The notes under the pieces are model-generated. The model saw nothing but the letters and a program-made list of their open reading frames with translations. It made no database searches and was not told where the DNA came from. The position numbers and the translations under genes are program-made. This document shows positions 7,244 through 16,952 of a stretch of 37,906 nt of DNA, piece by piece. Source of the DNA: Moorena producens 3L (lineage in GTDB: Bacteria > Cyanobacteriota > Cyanobacteriia > Cyanobacteriales > Coleofasciculaceae); the NCBI RefSeq assembly GCF_000211815.1, contig NZ_GL890838.1, positions 16,713 through 54,618 of the forward strand. Direction: 5' to 3'. Each line of letters starts with the position of its first letter. The stretch's first letter is position 1.

Positions 7244-9100
7244 ATGATAGTAAGACTACGAGATATCAATAATTATTATTTAAATTTATTTTTGGCTGCT
7301 TATAATATGATCAAGAAAAAAGATATTCCTACTCCTCTTATTGATAACAAACAACGAAAGCAAGTTAAAATAGCTGAAAATTTGGAAGTTCGTCGTTTTT
7401 CAACTCTCTACATTATCCAACGATTTATTATTTACTATTTAGGTATACAACGTCGCCGAATTACAAATAAGCCAGATATACAAAAGAATGCGAACGAGCT
7501 ACGTCAGATATTTGAAGATTTGGGAGGCTTCTGGGTAAAAACGGGTCAGTTGTTAGCATTGCGGACCGATATTTTACCAGATGAGATTTGTGATCAGTTA
7601 ATACGTCTTCAGTATGAAGCGATTGGATTCCCTATGGCTATAGTTAGATCAACAATTGAGTCAGAGCTAGGAGCACCCATGGAAAAAATATTTCAAGATT
7701 TTGATGAGACTCCTTTGGCAGCTGCATCAATTGGTCAGGTTCATAGAGCAACGTTGCGAAGTAAAAGAAAAAATGTTCCGGTAATCGTTAAAATTCAACG
7801 TCCAAATCTAGCAGAAGCATTCAAGCGAGATTTGGATTTAATTAAAGTCGTTGCCAAAGTTTTAATTTCTTTTAATTTTATGAGTTACCTACGTTTAGAT
7901 GAAGCAGTATCGGAGTTAGATAAAATTTTTAATGAGGAATTAGATTATCGCTATGAAGCATCTAATACTCGTAATATGAGAAAAACACTAAAGCAGCATA
8001 AAATATATGTTCCAAAGATTTATAACAAATATTCTAAACGTCGAGTTTTAGTTATGGAATATATCGATGGAGTTCTTGCCTCTGATTATATTAAAGTATT
8101 GGCTAGGGATCCCGTCAGAGCCTCTCAATGGCAGGATGAAAATGACTTTGATCCTAAAAAAGCGGGTGAAACGATGTTTATTTCATTACTTCGACAAGTA
8201 TTTGAAGATAACTTGTACCATGGAGATCTACATCCAGGCAATATTATTTTCTTGCGTCGGAGCAAAGTTGCATTCATTGACATGGGTAGCGTGGGATCCC
8301 TGGATAGGGAGTTGAGGGTAACTTATAATGAGTATACGAATGCATTGTCAGATGGAGATTTTGCCAAAGCGGCTAATTATATCTTGCGGTTGGCTGTTGA
8401 TATTCCCAGAGTTAATGTACCTAGAGTCAGGGCAGAGATGTCGAGTGCTATAGAGGTTTGGTCCACCAAAGCCCAACTTAAAGGGATAGAGTATAAAGAA
8501 AAGTCTTTTGGTGGGGCAACCGCTGAAGTATCTAAAGTGATTGCCAGATATGGTATCCCAAGTAATTGGACTTTTCTCAAAGTGACTCGATCTTTTTTAA
8601 CTCTAGATGGTGCACTGCAGTACCTATTACCTGAATTTGATTTCTTCAAGACATCTAGAAAATATAATCGCCAGTCAGATCGACGTGCTCTCAAACAAAG
8701 TTTAGAGCCAAAAAGTATTAGAACTTCGATTAACCAGTTCTTTGACACTATTAGCGAGTACAATAACCTGATTTTACCTGAGTTGCGACAACGAACCATC
8801 GCATTTGAGTTAACCAGTAATATTTTTGCACTGTTACTGGTAGTAGGTTTTCAATCTCTCGCCTATTTACTCCTAATAACTGAACCAGTTGTAGTTTATA
8901 GTTTCCTTTATCAACATTATTTTAAAGCGATTGAACCTATTCATACTCAACTGGCTGACGAGTTTGTTCAACAAATTCCCCATCTTCCATATCTGCAATG
9001 GATTGGTATTTTTATACTGATTGGCCTCAGTGCTAGAGTACTGCTTGCGGGAGCAAAAATTCTGGAGCGTAAAGACTTTCCTCAATCGGTAAGGGGGTAG
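7244..9100 (+). CDS. UbiB/ABC1 (AarF) family protein kinase-like protein
   Basis: The 618-residue protein has the UbiB signature set: KTGQ near residue 100 (GGFWVKTGQLLALR), the Ala-rich loop AAASIGQVH near 160, VIVKIQRPN with the nucleotide-binding Lys, EELDYRYEASN, then YHGDLHPGNI near 325 with the catalytic Asp and Asn, and IDMGSVG in place of the DFG motif. Two hydrophobic segments near the C-terminus (about 527-550 and 588-605) suggest membrane attachment. Family members are ATPases/atypical kinases linked to prenyl-quinone or lipid metabolism; cyanobacteria have several paralogues. AGGAT lies just before the ATG at 7244. The specific role here is unknown. Confidence 0.9.
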   Translation: MIVRLRDINNYYLNLFLAAYNMIKKKDIPTPLIDNKQRKQVKIAENLEVRRFSTLYIIQRFIIYYLGIQRRRITNKPDIQKNANELRQIFEDLGGFWVKTGQLLALRTDILPDEICDQLIRLQYEAIGFPMAIVRSTIESELGAPMEKIFQDFDETPLAAASIGQVHRATLRSKRKNVPVIVKIQRPNLAEAFKRDLDLIKVVAKVLISFNFMSYLRLDEAVSELDKIFNEELDYRYEASNTRNMRKTLKQHKIYVPKIYNKYSKRRVLVMEYIDGVLASDYIKVLARDPVRASQWQDENDFDPKKAGETMFISLLRQVFEDNLYHGDLHPGNIIFLRRSKVAFIDMGSVGSLDRELRVTYNEYTNALSDGDFAKAANYILRLAVDIPRVNVPRVRAEMSSAIEVWSTKAQLKGIEYKEKSFGGATAEVSKVIARYGIPSNWTFLKVTRSFLTLDGALQYLLPEFDFFKTSRKYNRQSDRRALKQSLEPKSIRTSINQFFDTISEYNNLILPELRQRTIAFELTSNIFALLLVVGFQSLAYLLLITEPVVVYSFLYQHYFKAIEPIHTQLADEFVQQIPHLPYLQWIGIFILIGLSARVLLAGAKILERKDFPQSVRG

Positions 9101-9253
9101 TTAAAATGTAAGGATTCAGGTCTGGCGTCATCAAGTTATTAGGGGATGAAAGGCTTCGTCCCCAATGAATGCACCGAATACCTTGATTGTTCGGCCTTTG
9201 GCTTGTAAGCATTCAGCCATCAGCCGTCAGCAGTCAGCCTAAGGCTCACGCTG

Positions 9254-9288
9254 CTTGAGGTGCTTATTTTATTCAAAAGCACCTCAAG
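9254..9288. repeat. Hairpin module CTTGAGGTGCTT/AAGCACCTCAAG
   Basis: The arms 9254-9265 and 9277-9288 are perfect complements around an 11-nt loop. It lies after a GCATTCAGC-type short repeat. Whole or half copies of the same module occur near 14869-14885, 25823-25838 and 32352-32441, always next to tcagc-type heptamers. Confidence 0.7.
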
Positions 9289-9484
9289 GAGATTCATCTA
9301 CATGCACCATTAGCTGTCCTTTCATCCATTCCCGCAAGCGGTCAACGCTACCTTTGACCGCTTCTGCCATTCTGGCATTGGTAGCGACCAAAGTTCCCAC
9401 TCCTACTTCAATGGCACCCAGTTCCCGCAGCAGTTCTTGCTGCAACTCAATCGGAAAGATGCCCGTAGTGCGTTCGCACCTCAA
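9284..9484 (-). pseudogene. IS66-family transposase fragment
   Basis: The minus strand reads GIFPIELQQELLRELGAIEV, AEAVKGSVDRLREWMKGQ and MVHVDESP, which matches the middle of IS66-type transposases up to the first catalytic Asp (HVDE). Both ends run into repeats. It is only about 66 residues. Confidence 0.6.
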
Positions 9485-9890
9485 GCAGCGTCGGCAAAGC
9501 CTAAAGCGTGACCAAAGGTCAATCGCGTTTTAGTTGATACCTCGACAAACAGTGCGTTCGCACCTCAAGCAGCGTCGGCAAAGCCTAAAGCGTGACCAAA
9601 GGTCAATCGCGTTTTAGTGAATGCCTCGACAAACAGTGCATTCGCGTTTTAGTAGTTGATGTAGGGTGGGCAGTGCTTTCGACCGATTCATGTGGTTAGC
9701 AATCGCCAAAGTAGGCACTGCCCACCAACGGATTAATCACAATCGGACCAGTGCGTTCGCACCTCAAGCAGCGTCGGCAAAGCCTAAAGCGTGACCAAAG
9801 GTCAATCGCGTTTTAGTTGATACCTCGACAAAGAGTGCGATCGCGAAGCGTGACCAAAGGTCAATCGCGTTTTAGTTGATGCCTTCACAA
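9467..9890. repeat. 84-bp tandem/dispersed repeat at the 3' end of the WD40 gene
   Basis: Units starting AGTGCG(T/A)TCGC and ending CTCGACAAA(C/G) lie at 9467-9550 and 9551-9634 (head to tail, 84 bp each), at 9750-9833 and, shortened, at 9834-9890. The last unit runs into the WD40 gene, whose stop codon and last residues derive from it. The units contain tgaccaaaggtcaatcgcg, related to family A. Confidence 0.8.
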
Positions 9891-12800
9891 ACAGTGCGAT
9901 CGCGTTCACTTACATTCGGGTTATTCCTTAGATAATCCCCAGCCCAATCGCAACCACGTCGCAGTAGCTCATCTAGACTACTTAGAGCTAGATCGATATT
10001 CCATAACATTACAGTTTTATCCTCACTAGCCGTAGCAAGAGTCTTGCCGTCAGGGCTGAAGCTAACACTATTGATCGCAGCACCACTACTCTTGAGGGTT
10101 TGGAGTACTTTACCCTCCGGAAGACTCCAGAGTTTGACTGTCCCGTCACTACTACCACTGGCAAGTATGGTACCGTAGGGGATAAAACTGAGGCTATTGA
10201 CTACACCACTATGTCCCTTAAGAGTTGCCAGTTGTTGACCTTGCAAATTCCAAAGTTTAATAGTTCCATCCAGACTCGCGGTAGCAAGGGTCTGACCGTC
10301 ACGGCTAAAGCTGAGGCTAATCACCGCAGCACTATGCCCCTTGAGAGTTTCAAGTTCTTCACCGCTCAAATTCCAGAGTTTAAGGGTTCCATCCTTACTA
10401 GCAGTAGCGATGATTTTGCCATTAGGGCTGAACTTGACACTGTCAAAATCATCGTTATGTCCCTTGAGAGTTGCCAGTTGTTGACCTATTAAATTCCAGA
10501 GTTTTACGGTTCCATCGTTACTAGCACTGGCAAATAATTGTGCATCAGGGCTGAAACTGACGCTGTAAACACTAGCTTTATGGGCATCAATAGTTTTGAT
10601 TAGTTTACCCTCCAGACTCCATAGCTTTACCGTTCCATCCAAACCAGCACTGGCAAGGAATTTCCCATCAGGGCTGAAACTAAAACTTATGATTGGATTT
10701 TGATTTTCTTCTAAGGTCTTCACTAGTGTACCGTCTAGTTTCCAGAGTTTGACACTTCCATCCAAACCAAGACTGGCAATGACATTATCATCAGGGCTGA
10801 AACTAAGACTTATGACTGCACCTTGATGTCCTTCTAAGGTACTGACTAGTGTACCGTCTCGTTCCCATACTTTAACAGTTCCATCGAAGCTAGCAGTGGC
10901 AATTGTGCGACCATCGGGACTAAAGCTGACGCTATCAACCACAGCCTTATGTCCAAATAGGGTTTGGGTTTTGAGATCATAGTCCTCAACGCTCCAGAGT
11001 CTGACGGTCAAGTCTCTGCTAGCGGTAGCTAAGATATTGCCATCGGGACTGAAGCTAATAGTTGTAATCCCTCTATTATGACCTGGCAAGATTTGGAGTT
11101 CCTGACCTTCCCGACTCCAGAGCTTAACAGTTCCGTCAAAACTGCCAGTAGCAATTGTCTGACCATCAGGACTGAAGCTAACGCTGCTGATTGTGGCACC
11201 AGAGCTTTGGAGAGTTCGCTTTTCCTGACCTTGAAGATTCCAGAGTATGACAGCTCCATCCATATTGGCAGTGACAAGGGTCTGACCATCAGGGCTGATA
11301 CTGATACTTGTGACTCCAGCTTCCTGTGCTTGAAAGGGTTGGCCAATTGGATTGCCTTGTCTGTCCCACAAACTCACTGTTGAGTCGCGACTAGCACTGA
11401 CAATAAGCTCACCGTCAAGAATGAAACTGAGACTTGTAATATCTGCTTTTTGTCCCAGGAGAGTGCGGATTTCTTGTCCCGTCTCTAGATTCCAAAGTTT
11501 AACTGTACCATCAGCACTGCCAGTGGTAAGGGTTTTACCATAACGACTGAAACTTAGGCTTTTGACTGTACCTGTATGTCCCAGGAGAGTGCCGATTTCT
11601 TTTCCGGTGTTTAGATTCCAGAGTTTAACTGTACCATCAGCACTCCCAGTGGCAAGGAGTTGACCATCAGGACTGAAACTTACACTGTTGACATAAGATG
11701 AATGCCCTACAAGAGTTCTTAGTAATTTACCGTCTCTATGCCAGAGTTTAACGGTGTCATCAGCACTGCCAGTAGCAATAAACTGCCCGTCAGGGCTAAA
11801 ACTGACGCTATTAACCCAACTTTCATAACCTTCCAAACGATTGCTCTCTCTGACTGCATAAATCCCTTGCTGTAATGCAGCTAAAGTCTGAGTTCGGGTA
11901 TCGGTTCCTACTCCAATTGCTGACTTAAGTCGTTTTCCTGCTTTTAAAGCTTCTATTAGTGGAGCGAGTGACTCTCTATTTGCACTATAAAGCACTTCTG
12001 AGGATTTAGTAAGGGCAATAATTTCATTATTTTTGGCTCTTATGAAAGAGAAGAATGTGAAGGATGCTAAGACTGATAGAGACATTATTGCTACAGTTGA
12101 GCTCAAGAGTGCCCTCCTATATATCTGATTCCGCTTGACTTCGATAAGTTTTCGCTGTTCTCTCTCCTGTTCCAACTCAGTAAGTAATTCAGCACCTTGT
12201 TGTCTGCGAATAAAAGTAACGAAATAGTCATGTCCCAATTGATAGCGGTCAGCCGGATGTTCTGGCACCAATAAAACCAATCCTGAGCTTACTAAAATCC
12301 GTAAAATTAAATCTATTATTTCGGTTTTTAATTCTAAATCAGATACTAACTCTGCCTTAGTCTTGAGCAGTCGAGTGTTTTTTTCGTCAGTAAGTACGTA
12401 CAAAATTTGCTGAGATAAAGATTTATTTTCAGGACCACATTCTGAAATCACTTCTTCAAAAAATCGCGTAAGTAGCTCTTTATAAGAACCAAATTTTTGA
12501 TATTTATCTAAAGTTGTAATGTTCTCATTTTGCAATTGATAACCCAAAATCTGTAACTCAATTGGACGGATTTCACCCAGCTCTCCTGCTAAATCATTAA
12601 CAAGTTTATGACTCAAAGCAGCTTCTAAATAAAACTGAGCTTTATTTGTTAATTTTTGTATAAAATTAGCACTATATTTAATAGGAAAATTTCCTAGATA
12701 ATAAATAATATTTTTGCTTAATATGTCATTGATAGTATCTAATTTTTTTGAACGCTCAAATTGTAATAAATAGTGTAGATATTCTTCTCTTAATGACAGA

Positions 12801-14749
12801 ACAACTTGAGTATAAGGAATATCGTCAATTGCTGTTTTCAATAATTCAAATAAAAGATTACGATCGACTATATCTGGGACAGCAACAAATAATTCTTCAA
12901 ACTGATCAAAAATTAAAACTGTTAGTAAATTTAGGTTATAGTTTTCTTTCAACCGTTGCAAAATAGTCGTTATTGATTGTGGTTTAACAAAAAGACTAAA
13001 CCCTCTTGCTTCTAGCTCCTTAAGCAATAATTTACCTAAATCTCTAACCCAGTCAGTATAGACTCGTATGACAATTGGTAATACATCTCGTTGACCAATG
13101 GCTCGCTGCTTGAGAATTGGAACTAGTCCTGCATAGATTAAGGAACTTTTCCCAACCCCAGATGGTCCATAGATAACGGTTAATCTATGATTAGGATTGC
13201 CAATTCTTTCAAGTAAATTATTGATATCTTGTTGTCTGCCAGAAGCGATGATTTCGTCTGCAACCATTTCAGGCTGGTCAAGGGCCGGAAGTTGAGACTT
13301 AGTTCTCCTTCGTTTTGGCTGTAATCTCCCTGTACCGATAAAGGCTCGCAAGCCAAACTGTTGCTCAATGGATAGTCGTTCTTGTTTAACTCCAAAAGCA
13401 GCTAGATAGTCACCCTTTTCAAAGTATACGTCTCGCAAGCTTGCCAAAATTCTAATATAAAGCTCTGGAGCATAATGGGCTGGAGTTTCTGCTTTGGCTC
13501 TTTCGAGATACTTGATACTCTCTTGATACTTACCAAGACCTTTTTCTGCTCTTGCTAATAATAATAAATACCAAGCTTTATCAACAGATTGCATCCCATC
13601 TAATTTTGCTTTATGCTCGGATGAAGTGACTGTTGATTCATCCAAAAAACTAGTTTTCAGGATGGAGAGTGCTTGCTCTGCTAATCCCTTAGCTTCAGTC
13701 CAAGCTAATTTATCTAAAGCCACCTCGGCTAGAAAACCATAATCTTTCGCTAACTCAATTGAATTACCATTGGCTCTATGGAGTTTTAGAGACGTTTGGG
13801 CTAAGGTTTCCAAGTCTGCCCATCGATGTAAGCGTTGCAAGACTCTGGCAAATTGAGTAATCAATCGGTTAGCTAAATCCAGAGAAGATATCTGAGCTAA
13901 ACTATCAACACATTGTTCAACTAAATTTTGTCGTTCAGGTTTTCCATAAGGACACAAACCGATATGAAATAAAACCATGCCTTGCCAATCGAAGCGGCTT
14001 ATTTTTTGCCATATATATAAGCTTTTTGTAAAGTAAATTAACGATTGTTCAAACTGTTGTTTAGCATAGTAATTTCGACCGATCATGAAGTAAAAACTAG
14101 CTGCTAAATCTGGATCTATTTCCTGGTTATGATGTTGTAAATCTTGCCAAGCTAAATCAAATTCGGATAGATAATCTATTCCCCGATTCAGCTCATACAA
14201 AAATTTGTCAGGATCAGAGTCTGGAAAGTTAGTCAATATCTCCTTGGCTTTTTGAGAGAGAGTATAGATTAATTCATAAGATAAGGAATCAGGAGGGGTT
14301 TGAAACTCCCTAGTTGTGCCCCAACTCTCGAAATCAGGAGCAACCCGAAGCAATTTGGTTTGAACTTCATCATTAATCCACAGCACTAGGGGGAAATGGA
14401 AATTTTTCCGAAACTCTTCCCGAACTTGGTTAGTGGCAGCCAGCAAGGTATCAATATCATCAACTGCCTCTAAGCCAAACACCATCATAGCCCCTGGCTG
14501 CTGATCACCTAATTCCTGCCGAATCTTGCTATAAAGTCTGCTATCAGACTTTTTTAGCACAACGTCGCGGATTTGAACAGAACAGGTTTCTCGGAGCCCC
14601 TCAGTCATTTGCTGCTGTACATAGGTATAGTTACAGTGTGCAAAAATCAGCGAAAATTGCCCCTGAGAAGCTTCAATTGCCCAAGCCAATCTTTGCAACG
14701 CACGGTCGTTGTAGGCAGCAACCTCTTTGGTTTTATCGGAGGCACTCAT
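9872..14749 (-). CDS. TPR / nSTAND NTPase / 15-WD40 giant protein
   Basis: From the ATG at 14749 the protein has 1625 residues. Domains in order: an unnamed N-terminal domain of about 170 residues (RALQRLAWAIEASQG to GLEAVDDID to VLWINDEV); TPR-like helices (about 200-470); an nSTAND-type NTPase with Walker A YGPSGVGKSS near 525 and Walker B VLIFDQFEEL; a hydrophobic segment near 885-905 that may cross the membrane; then 15 WD40 repeats (about 970-1595) with SFSPDG and GTVKLW motifs. The open frame begins 29 codons earlier, but that part is encoded by heptamer repeats (poly LPAPCS), so I chose MSASDKT. The tail lies in an 84-bp repeat. STAND proteins are oligomerising switches; WD40 parts usually sense. 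The trigger and output are unknown. Confidence 0.9.
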   Translation of the reverse strand: MSASDKTKEVAAYNDRALQRLAWAIEASQGQFSLIFAHCNYTYVQQQMTEGLRETCSVQIRDVVLKKSDSRLYSKIRQELGDQQPGAMMVFGLEAVDDIDTLLAATNQVREEFRKNFHFPLVLWINDEVQTKLLRVAPDFESWGTTREFQTPPDSLSYELIYTLSQKAKEILTNFPDSDPDKFLYELNRGIDYLSEFDLAWQDLQHHNQEIDPDLAASFYFMIGRNYYAKQQFEQSLIYFTKSLYIWQKISRFDWQGMVLFHIGLCPYGKPERQNLVEQCVDSLAQISSLDLANRLITQFARVLQRLHRWADLETLAQTSLKLHRANGNSIELAKDYGFLAEVALDKLAWTEAKGLAEQALSILKTSFLDESTVTSSEHKAKLDGMQSVDKAWYLLLLARAEKGLGKYQESIKYLERAKAETPAHYAPELYIRILASLRDVYFEKGDYLAAFGVKQERLSIEQQFGLRAFIGTGRLQPKRRRTKSQLPALDQPEMVADEIIASGRQQDINNLLERIGNPNHRLTVIYGPSGVGKSSLIYAGLVPILKQRAIGQRDVLPIVIRVYTDWVRDLGKLLLKELEARGFSLFVKPQSITTILQRLKENYNLNLLTVLIFDQFEELFVAVPDIVDRNLLFELLKTAIDDIPYTQVVLSLREEYLHYLLQFERSKKLDTINDILSKNIIYYLGNFPIKYSANFIQKLTNKAQFYLEAALSHKLVNDLAGELGEIRPIELQILGYQLQNENITTLDKYQKFGSYKELLTRFFEEVISECGPENKSLSQQILYVLTDEKNTRLLKTKAELVSDLELKTEIIDLILRILVSSGLVLLVPEHPADRYQLGHDYFVTFIRRQQGAELLTELEQEREQRKLIEVKRNQIYRRALLSSTVAIMSLSVLASFTFFSFIRAKNNEIIALTKSSEVLYSANRESLAPLIEALKAGKRLKSAIGVGTDTRTQTLAALQQGIYAVRESNRLEGYESWVNSVSFSPDGQFIATGSADDTVKLWHRDGKLLRTLVGHSSYVNSVSFSPDGQLLATGSADGTVKLWNLNTGKEIGTLLGHTGTVKSLSFSRYGKTLTTGSADGTVKLWNLETGQEIRTLLGQKADITSLSFILDGELIVSASRDSTVSLWDRQGNPIGQPFQAQEAGVTSISISPDGQTLVTANMDGAVILWNLQGQEKRTLQSSGATISSVSFSPDGQTIATGSFDGTVKLWSREGQELQILPGHNRGITTISFSPDGNILATASRDLTVRLWSVEDYDLKTQTLFGHKAVVDSVSFSPDGRTIATASFDGTVKVWERDGTLVSTLEGHQGAVISLSFSPDDNVIASLGLDGSVKLWKLDGTLVKTLEENQNPIISFSFSPDGKFLASAGLDGTVKLWSLEGKLIKTIDAHKASVYSVSFSPDAQLFASASNDGTVKLWNLIGQQLATLKGHNDDFDSVKFSPNGKIIATASKDGTLKLWNLSGEELETLKGHSAAVISLSFSRDGQTLATASLDGTIKLWNLQGQQLATLKGHSGVVNSLSFIPYGTILASGSSDGTVKLWSLPEGKVLQTLKSSGAAINSVSFSPDGKTLATASEDKTVMLWNIDLALSSLDELLRRGCDWAGDYLRNNPNVSERDRTVCEGIN

Positions 14750-15212
14750 ATATCGCAAAGGGAACAGGGAACAGGGAACAGGGAACAGGGAGCAGGGAGC
14801 AGGGAGCAGGGAGCAGGGAGCAGGGAGCGTAAGCATTCAGCATTCAGCAGTCAGCGGTCAGCTTATTTTATTCAAAAGCACCTCAAGGTGGCACAGGCTT
14901 CTAGCCTGTGGTGGCACAGGCTTCGACGCTGGCACTTTCCCCATAAACACCTCAATTAGTGTGAGCCTAGCCCATGAGCTGATAGCTGATAGCTGATAGC
15001 TGATAGCTGAATGCTTACCAGGGAGCAGGGAGCAGTAGGAAAGAGATCGAAACAGTTTTTGATGTTATAGCACTACGCATTAAGGTGTTTGACATTGATA
15101 CAAGCAGCAAAAGCTGTTTTATTGAACTTTTGCCTTTTGCCTCTTGCCTCTTGCCTTGCGCGTAGCGCTATATAATAAATCAGCAATATTGTTCATAACC
15201 TATTTATAAATG
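14750..15212. other. Repeat-rich gap between the WD40 and AAA genes
   Basis: The gap holds the heptamer run GGGAACA/GGGAGCA (about 14760-14828), a GCATTCAGC module with TTCAAAAGCACCTCAAG, paired ggcacaggctt elements, a GCTGATA heptamer run (about 14979-15007) and TTGCCTC repeats (about 15130-15160). No gene is visible. Confidence 0.7.
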
Positions 15213-16514
15213 CTATGGCTGTAGTTCCTTAGCTTCTGCTAAAATTGGATTAACATCAAACCAAGGTTCTTCTTGATCATAATACTCGTAAACAAAGCGA
15301 CTGCGGATTAAGATTTGATATCCATCATCTCCAGTCACTTTCTTATCCTTAGCTACTTTACGCAGTAAGTCCCACTCATCATCAGTGATTGCTAACACAA
15401 GTTTATGATGCTGAGCCTTAATCATACGTTCTAGACCATTACGGGAAAGGGGTAGTTTTCCTTCCTCCATGATCCATTCATTGAGAAACCGGAGTAAATT
15501 CCGCACATGACCCCCACTAGCACTACATAAACGGTCTAAGGTTTCAGCACTGTCAAAAATTGCTGTAATTTTAGTCAGACGCTGGTTTGGCTCTAAATCT
15601 GGAAAAGCTCTTGCCAGCACCATCTGTCGCAGCAGTGCCATGCCTTCTTCATGTTTGCTACCGTCCCGTAAATGCACAGGTACCATTGGCAGGACTTTGG
15701 GGTCTGTCATAAACCGTTCAGTCACCATCCCAAAGTCATTGGAAAACCGCAGTGACAATGGAATAGTGTAAATCACGTGACAGCCCAGTCCCCGCAACTG
15801 TGCCCCTCGATCCGCAAACAAATATTCTGGCTGAAGACGACCAAAGGGCTTTTGAATAGAATCTACCCGGTCAAGGTTATCAACAATAACTACTAGTCCC
15901 TTTTTTCCGGTCTGTTTCAATTTCTTGATAGCAGGCTCCAGCACCTCCTGATTAATTGCTTCAATAAGTCCATTGGTTCGAGGCTCTAGATATCCTCTCA
16001 ACTTATCCCGCTGCTTAGGGCTAGCTTTGGCTTGGCTTGTAATGGTGGCAATCCCTACAGAGAATTCTACATCCGATAGCTCCATCGGTGTTGTTAAGAT
16101 ATCTTTGACTTCGCCAAATAACTTCTGGAAGTACCCTGGTTGAAGGCTAATGCCAGCGCCTTCCAGACTTTCACTGACTCGACGAGCGATCGCCAGTAAA
16201 ATATCGCTAATATCAACATCACTCATTTCCAAGTCTCGGTCGGACTCAAAGTAAACCACATGAAATCCTGACCGTTCTAAATCCACCTTTAACCTGAGCA
16301 ACTCCGTAGACTTGCCGCAGCCAATATGCCCAGTAAACAGTTCACAGGTTGGCTGATTTGGTGAAAAGATAGCAATCTTTTTTCTAAGTTTTTCAATAAT
16401 ATGACCGCCGCGTACTGAAGAGAAATCAATGTAATACTTGCGATCATCCTCATTGTCCACCGCTAAGGTTTTACTGGGGTTGGTAGCTCGATAAAACGTT
16501 TGTAAATCGGTCAT
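15213..16514 (-). CDS. P-loop ATPase of the AAA/STAND class
   Basis: The 433-residue protein has Walker A GHIGCGKST near residue 63 and Walker B LVVIVDNLDRVDS near 210, followed by the sensor-like segment CHVIYTIPLSLRFSN and a winged-helix-like C-terminal half (SGGHVRNLLRFLNEWIM). The layout fits AAA ATPases of the ORC/STAND group. It has no signal peptide or membrane segment and should be cytosolic. It is transcribed in the same direction as the WD40 gene downstream, with 463 bp of repeats between them. I recall similar ATPases beside TPR/WD40 STAND proteins in other cyanobacteria, so joint function is likely but inferred. Substrate unknown. Confidence 0.85.
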   Translation of the reverse strand: MTDLQTFYRATNPSKTLAVDNEDDRKYYIDFSSVRGGHIIEKLRKKIAIFSPNQPTCELFTGHIGCGKSTELLRLKVDLERSGFHVVYFESDRDLEMSDVDISDILLAIARRVSESLEGAGISLQPGYFQKLFGEVKDILTTPMELSDVEFSVGIATITSQAKASPKQRDKLRGYLEPRTNGLIEAINQEVLEPAIKKLKQTGKKGLVVIVDNLDRVDSIQKPFGRLQPEYLFADRGAQLRGLGCHVIYTIPLSLRFSNDFGMVTERFMTDPKVLPMVPVHLRDGSKHEEGMALLRQMVLARAFPDLEPNQRLTKITAIFDSAETLDRLCSASGGHVRNLLRFLNEWIMEEGKLPLSRNGLERMIKAQHHKLVLAITDDEWDLLRKVAKDKKVTGDDGYQILIRSRFVYEYYDQEEPWFDVNPILAEAKELQP

Positions 16515-16952
16515 CTTACTTATTAGTTATTTTGCCCCTATTCTGTACCAAGCTGCGGTTGGAACATGGAACGGTTCATCCGAGCTGGCCTTATGCACCC
16601 ACTTTACCTTAGTCACTATTATATAGCAGTTCTAAATTTGGTGAGGTACTTTCGTTCTAGGTTTTAGGGAGCAGGGAGCAGGGAGCAGGGAGCAGGTAAC
16701 AAGGAACAGGGAACAGGTAAGAGTAGGAAATAATTCCGATAAATTTTTGTAATGATGCTAAATAAGCCTTAAAATTTAGGCTCAGTTTTTAAAAACTGAT
16801 TCCAGTTTTTTGATTCAACAAAATTACTAATTATCGGTTATAATAATTGTGAGTTACAGATGATTTTTTACTATTCCCTGTTCTCGATTTACTCTTCTAT
16901 GTTCCCTGTTCCCTATTCCCTGTTCCCTTTGCTATAGTTTTTAGGCTGTTCC
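16515..16952. other. Gap with heptamers and adjacent hairpins
   Basis: A GGGAGCA run lies near 16669-16710. Next come AGCCT/AGGCT arms (about 16765-16782) and an 18-bp perfect palindrome TCAGTTTTTAAAAACTGA (16782-16799), and then TTCCCTG-type heptamers just before the next gene. This is probably the shared upstream region of the two divergent genes. Confidence 0.5.

Larger units (their letters stand above)
9101..9871. other. Repeat-filled gap between the UbiB-like and WD40 genes
   Basis: The gap carries a GCATTCAGC-type module, a 12-bp-stem hairpin (9254-9288), an IS66 fragment (9284-9484) and several copies of an 84-bp unit. No intact gene is visible. Confidence 0.6.

Noticed and set aside
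10100..11543. Plus-strand frames within the WD40 gene
   Set aside because: They are shadows of the WD40 repeats; their periodicity mirrors the minus-strand gene.
14750..14836. 29-residue N-terminal extension of the WD40 protein (LPAPCSLLPAPCS)
   Set aside because: It is encoded by a heptamer run that is intergenic elsewhere; the homologous-looking protein begins at MSASDKT.
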